A stretch of DNA of 12,559 nt, from the NCBI GenBank assembly GCA_029777755.1, contig JAKORQ010000164.1, positions 1-12,559 of the forward strand. The letters are read 5' to 3'. Source of the stretch: Planctomycetota bacterium. Its GTDB lineage: Bacteria; Planctomycetota; Phycisphaerae; Tepidisphaerales; Tepidisphaeraceae. The first letter of the stretch is position 1; each line of letters opens with the position of its first letter. The notes beneath the pieces are model-generated. The model did no database searches and had not been told where the DNA came from. It saw only the letters and a list, made by a program, of their open reading frames with translations. This document shows, in pieces, positions 7,140 to 12,559 of the stretch. Both the position numbers and the translations under genes were made by a program.

Positions 7140-7174
7140 CAGGCCATGGAACGATAGGAATCCTCCATGGCCTG
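7140..7174 (-). terminator. Strong hairpin terminator downstream of PEP-CTERM paralog 2
   Basis: A perfect 11-bp inverted repeat, CAGGCCATGGA (7140-7150) and TCCATGGCCTG (7164-7174), with a 13-nt loop. It begins 33 nt after the stop codon. On the minus strand the stem is followed by TTGCGTTTTGG, a moderately U-rich tract, so intrinsic termination of the paralog 2 transcript is likely. Confidence 0.6.
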
Positions 7175-7207
7175 CTGGTTCAATGCTTAACTGTAGATCG
7201 TTGTCCG

Positions 7208-7864
7208 TTAGCGGCGCCGGCGACGCAGCAGGGCAGCGCCCGACAGGATCGAGGCGGCGGCCAGCGTTCCCGGTTCCGGCACGGCGATCAGGCTCACGTT
7301 ATCCACGATCACGTTATTGCTGCCGGGGTTGATGGTGATGTGGGTCAGCGGCTGAGTGGCCGGGTCCCAGGTGGTCGGCACATAAGGCCAGCCGGGATAG
7401 CGCGTCTGCGTGAGGTCGATCGTGACGTGCTGCCAGGTGCTGCTGTCAGAGTCAGTGGTGAACCCGTAGTCGGTCGGCACACCGTCCACCACGTACACAG
7501 CCGGGATATTGCGGCCATCGAAGTTCAGGTTGTCCGTGGCACCCTGCCAGAGGATGCGGACAAGGATCGTCCCGGAGGGATTGTCGTCAACGGTGTTGAT
7601 GTAGAACGACAGGATGTAGTTCTGCCCGACGCTCATGCCACCGCTGTTGACGAAACCAACGGTCGTGCTGCCGGTGCCCGAGAGGGGCATCGTCGAGAGA
7701 GACGGGCCGGTGTCGCCTTAGTACATCTCGTCGTTGGTGGTCATGTCCCACTGGCCCTTCGCCCAACCGTTGGCGTAGGTGCCGTCGTAGATCAGAATGC
7801 TGGCATTTGCCGAGAGCGCGCACGACAGGGTCGCCAGGGCAATGCTACCTGCAATCGCTCGCAT
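7208..7864 (-). pseudogene. PEP-CTERM secreted protein paralog 2, interrupted by an in-frame TAA
   Basis: Tandem paralog of the 6209-6862 gene with the same plan: AGGAGG (7871-7876) 6 nt before ATG 7864, a signal peptide (about residues 1-22, ending SANA), the opening SILIYDGTYANGW, a beta-sandwich body, and a C-terminal VPEPGTLAAAS...ALLRRRRR tail with the classical PEP motif. Codon 49 (7718-7720 on the plus strand, TTA) is TAA. Both sides of the stop are in one frame and align without gaps at the junction: DEMY-stop-GDTGPSL here, DFYYGSTGPSL in paralog 1. TAC in the relative is TAA here, a single-base nonsense change. As read, only a 48-aa product is made, with no sorting tail. The downstream frame still aligns cleanly and keeps an intact tail, so the change is recent, an assembly error, or read through. 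Without the stop the product would be 218 aa. Confidence 0.8.
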
Positions 7865-8217
7865 AGAAAGCCTCCTGAAAAAACCAGATTTGCAACTGCT
7901 GGAGTCGCTTAAATGCTGGTTATCGCACCTCGTCGTCTTAAAAAAGCCAGTGGGGCGCAACGCGAAAATTAAACGATAAAACGCAGGGCAATAACCCATC
8001 TGCTGCTGATCGTAATTGATGAAACGGTCCGGCCGTGCTCCGGGGCCGGCTGCCCTCTCCAGGATTGCCAGGGCGCTGGTCCAGCGCCCCAGGCAAGCGC
8101 CGGAGGAGCGCAGGTGCTGTGCATCTGACTCGCTCCTGCGTCCTGGTTCAGATGATTGAGCTATCTCCGGCGCCGTCGGCGATTGACAGCGCAGCGCGTC
8201 GCTGGTACTTGCGGACT
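7865..8217. other. Divergent intergenic region between PEP-CTERM paralog 2 and the ABC exporter (353 nt)
   Basis: The left part (about 7880-7990) is A/T-rich compared with its surroundings and should contain the promoter of paralog 2; TTTAAT on the minus strand (plus-strand ATTAAA near 7970) is a weak -10 candidate. The right part (8029-8137) is GC-rich and packed with inverted repeats, listed separately. The exporter's reading frame is open from a GTG at 8035, but the first ~60 codons look non-coding. I see no tRNA or known RNA gene. Confidence 0.5.
8029..8137. other. Cluster of strong inverted repeats upstream of the ABC exporter
   Basis: Three consecutive hairpins: CCGGCC (8029-8034) with GGCCGG (8044-8049); a long one at 8065-8096, with TTGCC/GGCAA outer arms and GGGCGCTGG/CCAGCGCCC inner arms separated by one base; and AGGAGCG (8104-8110) with CGCTCCT (8131-8137). 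Alternatives compete: CTCCGG (8038-8043) can pair with CCGGAG (8100-8105) to enclose the long hairpin, and CGCAGG (8109-8114) with CCTGCG (8135-8140). This could be a structured 5' leader of the exporter mRNA, a small RNA or a repeat element. Confidence 0.45.
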
Positions 8218-10116
8218 ATGCGAGGTGGCTGGCAAGGGCCAATGTCGACGGCGGGCGGGCTGACACGGACCTACGGTCTTCAGGATCACTTCACCAAGCC
8301 CGATGCCGAGTATGATCAGAAGATCGACCGGGCGCAGTTCCGCCGGGTGGCCGGTTATTTCCGGCCGTACCGGCGACTGTGGATTATCACCTTCATCTGC
8401 ATCGCAGCCGGCTCGGCGCTGGCTGTCCTGCCGCCGATCTTCGTCAAGTACATCCTCGATGACGCGATCCCGCAGGGCGACTTTGCCTTTCTGACGTGGA
8501 TGGCCGCCGCCATGGTGCTGGTCGCCATCGCCGCCGGCTTTGTCGACATGCTCCAGCAGACGCTCACCGCGAAGGCCGGTCAGGGGATCATGTACGACCT
8601 GCGCAACGAGCTCTATCGCCACCTGCAGAAACTCTCGCTGCGCTTCTATACCATCACCCGCTCCGGGGAGATCGTCTCGCGCATCAACAGCGACGTGGCC
8701 GCCATCCAGCAGGTTGCCACCCAGACGCTGGTCACCATTGCCAGCAACATCGCCCGCCTGGCGGCCACCGCGGTGGTGCTGTTCACCATGAACTGGCGAC
8801 TGGCACTGGTTGCGGTGGCGGTGATGCCGGCGTTCTACATCCCTGCGCGAGTGGTGGGGCGGGTTCGCCGGAGGCTGGCGCTGCAGACGCAGGAGACGCA
8901 GGCGGAGGTCTTCGGTTTTCTCAATGAGCGCATGCACATCGGCGGCGCGATCCTCACCAACATCTTCGGCCAGCGCGAGTCCGATGCCCGCGAATTCGCC
9001 GCTCGCACCAGCAGGCTGCGCGACCTCTCCATACGCCAGGCGATCGTCGGCCGATGGCTGTTCATGATCCTTTCGGTATTCAGCGCTGTAGGCCCGGCGC
9101 TTATCTACTGGTACGGCGGCTACCAGGCGATCAAGGAGGGCCTTACCCCGGGGATGCTGGTGGCGTTCGCGGCATGGCTGACGCTGCTGTATCGCCCGAT
9201 GGTGCAGCTTGCCACCGTCTATGCCGACATACAGGCGGCGCTGGCCGTGTTCGACCGCATCTTCGAGTACCTCGACATGGTACCCGATGTGCAGGACAAG
9301 CCGGATGCCGTTCGCCTGGACGATGTTCGCGGCCACATCGAGGTGAAGAATGTCAGCTTCGCCTATCCCCGGCCGGCCAGTTCCGAGAACAATCCCGATG
9401 CCGAGCCCTCCGAGCAGCAGGAACGCTTCGCGCTGCAGGATATTAGCTTTGAGATTCTTCCCGGCCAGCGGGTGGCGTTGGTCGGCCCAAGTGGTGCGGG
9501 GAAGACGACCATCACGTACCTGGTTCCCCGGTTCTATGACCCGGCCGAGGGATCGATCCGCTTCGATGGCGTGGATCTGCGCGAACTGGCCCAGGAGGAT
9601 CTTCGCCGGAACATCGGCATGGTCACACAGGAGACGTTCCTGTTCCATGCATCCATCCGCGAGAACCTGCTGTATGCCCGCCCGGACGCCACCATGGAGC
9701 AGATCGAGCAGGCCTGCCGGGCCGCCAACATTCACCAGTTCATCGCGGAGCTGCCCGACGGTTATGACACCATCGTGGGAGAGCGCGGCTTCCGGCTATC
9801 CGGCGGCGAGAAGCAGCGGCTCTCCATCGCGCGGGCACTGCTTAAGAATCCGCGTGTACTGATCCTCGATGAAGCGACCAGCAATCTCGACGCCACCAGC
9901 GAGTACCTCATACAGGAGGCGCTGGAGAAGCTGCTGGCCGGCCGGACATCGCTGATCATAGCCCATCGCCTGAGCACCATTCTGAGCGCTGACCAGATCA
10001 TCGTGCTGGAACGCGGTCGGATCGTGGACAAGGGACGGCATGGAGAACTGCTGGCCCGCAATGGCCTGTATGCCCAGCTCTTCAAGCAGCAGTTTGGCAA
10101 GGTTCTTTCGGCCTGA
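8218..10116 (+). CDS. ABC exporter, fused membrane and ATPase domains (MsbA/ABCB type)
   Basis: Half-transporter expected to work as a homodimer in the inner membrane, using ATP to export or flip a lipid, peptide or drug; the substrate cannot be told. 632 aa from ATG 8218. Seen: about six transmembrane helices over residues 50-330, including the family-like GGYQAIKEGLTPGMLVAF segment near 300-317; a nucleotide-binding domain from ~370 with FAYP (A-loop), a Pro/Glu/Ser-rich linker at ~386-403, Walker A GPSGAGKTT at 423-431, Q-loop VTQETF (Gln471), signature LSGGEKQR at 527-534, Walker B VLILDEAT at 547-554 and H-loop IAHRLS (His583). All ATPase motifs are intact. The start is uncertain: ATGs at 8152, 8218 and 8242 are in frame and none has a convincing Shine-Dalgarno. 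8218 was chosen because a short MRGGW-type leader before the first helix suits this family. Converges on the nucleoside hydrolase with only 9 nt between stops. Confidence 0.92.
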   Translation: MRGGWQGPMSTAGGLTRTYGLQDHFTKPDAEYDQKIDRAQFRRVAGYFRPYRRLWIITFICIAAGSALAVLPPIFVKYILDDAIPQGDFAFLTWMAAAMVLVAIAAGFVDMLQQTLTAKAGQGIMYDLRNELYRHLQKLSLRFYTITRSGEIVSRINSDVAAIQQVATQTLVTIASNIARLAATAVVLFTMNWRLALVAVAVMPAFYIPARVVGRVRRRLALQTQETQAEVFGFLNERMHIGGAILTNIFGQRESDAREFAARTSRLRDLSIRQAIVGRWLFMILSVFSAVGPALIYWYGGYQAIKEGLTPGMLVAFAAWLTLLYRPMVQLATVYADIQAALAVFDRIFEYLDMVPDVQDKPDAVRLDDVRGHIEVKNVSFAYPRPASSENNPDAEPSEQQERFALQDISFEILPGQRVALVGPSGAGKTTITYLVPRFYDPAEGSIRFDGVDLRELAQEDLRRNIGMVTQETFLFHASIRENLLYARPDATMEQIEQACRAANIHQFIAELPDGYDTIVGERGFRLSGGEKQRLSIARALLKNPRVLILDEATSNLDATSEYLIQEALEKLLAGRTSLIIAHRLSTILSADQIIVLERGRIVDKGRHGELLARNGLYAQLFKQQFGKVLSA

Positions 10117-10125
10117 TCAGTTTGC

Positions 10126-11160
10126 CTATCGGCCTCGGGCTTTGGTACTGCAGCGAGTGCGGGTGGCGACTTTCGGCCGGGCGGGGGATTGGGTCTTGTC
10201 GGCCGACGCCAGCCGGGCAAACAGGTCGCCGAAGATGGCATCGCGATTCAGGTCATCCACCACCCGAACCAGGTGCCGCCGGGAATCAACACTCCAGGTA
10301 ACCTGGTCCGTGAGTATCGGGCTGCTGGTCAGGTGGGAAGGGCACCAGCTCGGGTCGACCAGATAGGCGATGGTCGCCACGTCCCAGATCTCCTTGCAGT
10401 AGGCGACCGGTCGGCCATTGTTGTGCTTCACCTTTTTGGGCGCCTCAAATTGCTCATACTCCGCGAAGCGCTGGAAGAGGAAATCGCCGATCTTCCCTCG
10501 ACCGGAAACGAACTGCCGCATCTCCGAGACCGTGGTGCGCAGCTTCTGCGCCACGTTGATGCATGGCACATGTACCAGCGGCACGCCACAATCGAATACC
10601 AGCCGCGAGGCCGGCAGATCCTGCCCGAGGTTGAACTCCTGCGCGCTGTGCCAGTAGTGCGGATGCCCGCCAAGCCACACCAACACGATGCGATCGATGA
10701 TCCCCGGGGCAATCGCCAGTGCGGATGCGATGTTGGTGATGGCGCCGATGGCAACCACATACAGCGGCGGCCCGTCGGCCGGCCGGGACATGGCGCGCTC
10801 GATCAGGTCCTTCACGGCCGGGCTCTTTACCGCACCCGCATCCTTCATCCATTTCGTCGAGCCGCGGAAGACCATGCCATCGGCCTTCTGCCCCATGCGT
10901 GCGAAGACCTCGAGGATCTCCTTGTAGCTCTTCTCCATGCCCTGTTTGGGGATTTTTGCCCGATGATTGGCAAATGGTGCTGCGTACACCGCCTGAAGGT
11001 TCAGACGCTCCGGGGCGAGCATCGCGTAGGTGAGGGCAAACTGGTCGTCAATCTCGTTGAAGGTGTCGGTGTCGAGCACCATGTCCAGGGGCATGCCCGA
11101 GAGGGCGGGAGGCTCAAGCCGGTCAATCAGCTTTGACGTGGGCAGCATCGCATTCTCCAT
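10126..11160 (-). CDS. Nucleoside hydrolase-family protein (IUNH superfamily, variant active site)
   Basis: Members hydrolyse the N-glycosidic bond of nucleosides to ribose and base, in purine/pyrimidine salvage. 344 aa from ATG 11160 (MENAMLPTSK). Seen: the N-terminal metal-binding motif as DTDTFNEIDDQFAL (Asp30, Asp32, Asp38, Asp39), an expanded form of the usual DTDPGxDDA; VVAIGAITNIASAL near 135-148; EFNLGQDLPASRL at 175-187, matching the family's EFN...D; and KEIWDVATIAYLVDP at 256-270, with Asp260 in the place of the metal Asp but Trp where many members have His (HD). The last ~24 residues form a basic, low-complexity tail. No signal peptide. The frame extends upstream to 11427 but would overlap the divergent sulfatase. 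A TATCAT box ends 8 nt before the ATG and no Shine-Dalgarno is seen, so the mRNA is probably leaderless. The exact substrate is unknown. Confidence 0.85.
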   Translation of the reverse strand: MENAMLPTSKLIDRLEPPALSGMPLDMVLDTDTFNEIDDQFALTYAMLAPERLNLQAVYAAPFANHRAKIPKQGMEKSYKEILEVFARMGQKADGMVFRGSTKWMKDAGAVKSPAVKDLIERAMSRPADGPPLYVVAIGAITNIASALAIAPGIIDRIVLVWLGGHPHYWHSAQEFNLGQDLPASRLVFDCGVPLVHVPCINVAQKLRTTVSEMRQFVSGRGKIGDFLFQRFAEYEQFEAPKKVKHNNGRPVAYCKEIWDVATIAYLVDPSWCPSHLTSSPILTDQVTWSVDSRRHLVRVVDDLNRDAIFGDLFARLASADKTQSPARPKVATRTRCSTKARGR

Positions 11161-11168
11161 GGCGCGGC

Positions 11169-11197
11169 ATGATAACCATGTTTGATTCCGTTGTCGC
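11169..11197 (-). promoter_or_regulatory. Predicted promoter of the nucleoside hydrolase gene (leaderless)
   Basis: On the minus strand, GCGACA (11192-11197, 4 of 6 to TTGACA), a 17-nt spacer and TATCAT (11169-11174, 5 of 6 to TATAAT). The ATG at 11160 follows after 8 nt, so the transcript should start at or within 2 nt of the start codon. Confidence 0.5.
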
Positions 11198-11220
11198 GTG
11201 TCCGCCGGGCGCGGGCTTTG

Positions 11221-11226
11221 TAGAAT
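11221..11226 (+). promoter_or_regulatory. Candidate -10 box of the sulfatase gene (leaderless)
   Basis: TAGAAT (5 of 6 to TATAAT) ends 7 nt before the ATG at 11234, and no Shine-Dalgarno is present between them. No -35 matches at 16-18 nt (TTGTCG at 11191 is 24 nt away). The position predicts a leaderless mRNA; the two divergent genes share this 73-nt intergenic space. Confidence 0.4.
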
Positions 11227-11233
11227 CGCCATC

Positions 11234-12559
11234 ATGCAGGAACAAAAAACGAAGCGCAGGCCAAACTTCATCCTGATCCTTGCCGACGACATGGGGTTCT
11301 CCGACATCGGCTGTTTCGGCAGCGAGATAGATACGCCCAATCTCGACTCCATGGCCAGGGATGGCATGCGGATGACGCAGATGTACAACTCTGCCCGCTG
11401 CTGCCCGACGCGGGCCTGCATCCTCACCGGGCTGCATCCCCATCAGGCCGGCGTGGGGCACATGGTCGGCGATTGTGGCGTCGGCCCGGCCTACCAGGGA
11501 TATCTGCGGCAGGACTGTGTCACTATCGGCGAAGCCCTCAAGCGCGGCGGCTATTGCACCTGCTACAGCGGCAAGTGGCACGCTTCGCCGGGTATTCCCG
11601 TGATCGGCGAGCCGCAGTTTCCCGTGGGAACGGAGCGCAATCCCTATCCGCTGTCTCGCGGCTTTGACCGCTTCTACGGCACGCTCGCCGGCTGCGGCAG
11701 CTACTTCTATCCGCATGGCCTGATGGAGCAGGATCGCCGCATCACCGCTGATGATGAGGACTATTACTACACAGATGCCATCAGCGAGCAGGCCTGCCGC
11801 ATGATCCGCGAGTCGGGTGATTCGCCCTTTTTTCTGCATGTCTGCTACACCGCGCCGCACTGGCCGCTGCATGCCCGCCCGGAGGATATCGAGCGCTATC
11901 GGGGAAAGTACCTCGGCGGCTGGGACAAGCTGCGCGGCGAACGCCACGAGCGCATCAAGTCGATGGGCCTGCTTGATCCCAGGTGGCCGCTTTCTCCACG
12001 CGACAGCGGGGCCGTGCCGTTCGATGAGCTTCCGCGCAAGCGGCAGGAGTGGGAGGATCTGCGGATGGCGGTTTACGCCGCCCAGGTGCATTGCATGGAT
12101 CGCGGCATCGGGCGAATCCTCCAGACGCTGCGCGAGATGAACCTGGAGCGCGATACGCTGGTGATGTTCATCTCCGACAATGGCGGCTGCGCCGAGTTCC
12201 TCAACGAAGATGGGGATGGCAAGAAGTGGCCGGCGATCTACCGCCATACTGCCCGCCCGGGCAGTACCTGCCATGTCGGCAATACCACCGCGCTTGATCC
12301 CGGCCCGGCAAGCACTTTCATGAGCTATGACCTGCCCTGGGCCAATGCCTCCAATACGCCGCTGCGCCTGTTCAAGCATTGGGTGCATGAGGGTGGCATC
12401 TCCAGCCCCTGCGTGGTGCGCTGGCCAGGCGTCGTACCGGCCGGCCAGATCAGGCACGACGCCTGCCACATCGTTGACCTCATGCCGACCATCCTCGATC
12501 TCGCCGGTGTGGAGTATCCCGAGGAGTACAACGGCCACCGCATCCAGCCGATGGAAGGC
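11234..12559 (+). CDS. S1-family sulfatase, 3' truncated by window edge
   Basis: Hydrolyses sulfate esters, probably on a carbohydrate. 442 codons are present and the frame is open to the last base; the C-terminal region is outside. Seen: NFILILADDMGFSDIGCFG at 11-29 with metal-binding Asp18 and Asp19; the sulfatase signature CPTRACILTG at 57-66, where Cys57 is the residue converted to formylglycine; SGKWH at 112-116; APHWPLHA at 207-214; FISDNGG at 312-318 with Asp315 and Asn316; and LFKHWVHEGGI at 379-389, with the Lys/His of the sulfate pocket. It needs a formylglycine-generating enzyme, not seen here. Unlike most planctomycete sulfatases there is no signal peptide: the protein starts MQEQKTKRRPNF, and an in-frame stop at 11183-11185 leaves no room for one unless a GTG at 11198 is used. 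About 16 cysteines also suit a cytoplasmic protein. Confidence 0.93.
   Translation, partial: MQEQKTKRRPNFILILADDMGFSDIGCFGSEIDTPNLDSMARDGMRMTQMYNSARCCPTRACILTGLHPHQAGVGHMVGDCGVGPAYQGYLRQDCVTIGEALKRGGYCTCYSGKWHASPGIPVIGEPQFPVGTERNPYPLSRGFDRFYGTLAGCGSYFYPHGLMEQDRRITADDEDYYYTDAISEQACRMIRESGDSPFFLHVCYTAPHWPLHARPEDIERYRGKYLGGWDKLRGERHERIKSMGLLDPRWPLSPRDSGAVPFDELPRKRQEWEDLRMAVYAAQVHCMDRGIGRILQTLREMNLERDTLVMFISDNGGCAEFLNEDGDGKKWPAIYRHTARPGSTCHVGNTTALDPGPASTFMSYDLPWANASNTPLRLFKHWVHEGGISSPCVVRWPGVVPAGQIRHDACHIVDLMPTILDLAGVEYPEEYNGHRIQPMEG

Larger units (their letters stand above)
6863..7207. other. Intergenic region between the two PEP-CTERM paralogs (345 nt)
   Basis: This stretch holds, in minus-strand order, the terminator of paralog 2 (7140-7174), about 190 nt with no gene or clear signal, the candidate -10 box (6938-6943), the palindrome (6911-6929) and the AGGAGG ribosome binding site (6869-6874) of paralog 1. 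The arrangement suggests the two paralogs are separate transcription units. Plus-strand frames here are antisense to the PEP-CTERM genes and have no protein character. Confidence 0.6.

Noticed and set aside
7037..7912. 291-codon plus-strand frame over PEP-CTERM paralog 2
   Set aside because: Antisense to a gene with a ribosome binding site, signal peptide and PEP-CTERM tail. A similar antisense frame opposite paralog 1 exists only because the paralogs are alike.
8035..8217. GTG-initiated N-terminal extension of the ABC exporter
   Set aside because: The extension crosses the hairpin cluster, is Arg/Pro/Ser-rich without domain character, and has no ribosome binding site; it is retained only as a start-site uncertainty.
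8161..9735. 524-codon open frame on the minus strand
   Set aside because: Lies entirely opposite the ABC exporter, whose intact ATPase motifs define the true frame; the antisense product has a His/Arg/Gly-rich composition typical of GC-rich shadow frames.
10110..10134. CTGATCAG palindrome and GGCC repeats between the convergent exporter and nucleoside hydrolase, considered as a terminator
   Set aside because: The 8-bp palindrome has no loop and the GGCC arms are 4 bp and self-complementary; no U tract follows on either strand.
11123..12538. 471-codon open frame on the minus strand
   Set aside because: Antisense to the sulfatase, which carries the full signature and continues to the window edge; no domain is recognisable in the shadow frame.

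Overview
The window is GC-rich bacterial DNA with an ordinary mixed gene content. Several traits together point to a planctomycete, possibly of the Phycisphaerae: two secreted proteins ending in PEP-CTERM-like tails (P-[EQ]-P, hydrophobic stretch, arginine cluster), an S1-family sulfatase, a GH36 alpha-galactosidase, a divergent nucleoside hydrolase, and cysS next to ruvC. This placement is an inference from gene content; no marker gene fixes it.

Layout, left to right. (1) The C-terminal part of a GH36 alpha-galactosidase (+) enters from the left edge and converges, across a short terminator-like hairpin, on an APH-fold phosphotransferase (-). (2) Divergent from the phosphotransferase is a probable operon: cysS, an unlisted 50-aa single-membrane-span protein with a strong ribosome binding site, and ruvC, whose ATG directly abuts the small gene's stop. 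(3) A minus-strand block follows: an exported protein of unknown function that may be a degenerate gluzincin-type peptidase, then two tandem paralogous PEP-CTERM proteins. The second paralog carries an in-frame TAA where the first has a tyrosine, so it is annotated as a pseudogene. (4) A GC-rich region full of inverted repeats precedes an MsbA/ABCB-type ABC exporter (+). (5) The exporter converges on a nucleoside hydrolase (-), which is divergent from an S1 sulfatase (+) that runs off the right edge.

How the genes fit together. The alpha-galactosidase and sulfatase fit degradation of sulfated or galactose-containing polysaccharides, and the PEP-CTERM proteins, whose bodies look like carbohydrate-binding beta-sandwiches, would sit at the cell surface. 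cysS and ruvC are housekeeping genes. There is no sign of a mobile element, CRISPR array, rRNA or tRNA. I found no clear novel multi-gene system. The best leads are the nonsense-interrupted PEP-CTERM paralog, the small membrane protein coupled to ruvC, -10 boxes placed for (nearly) leaderless transcription of three genes, the structured region before the ABC exporter, and the possible pseudo-peptidase.
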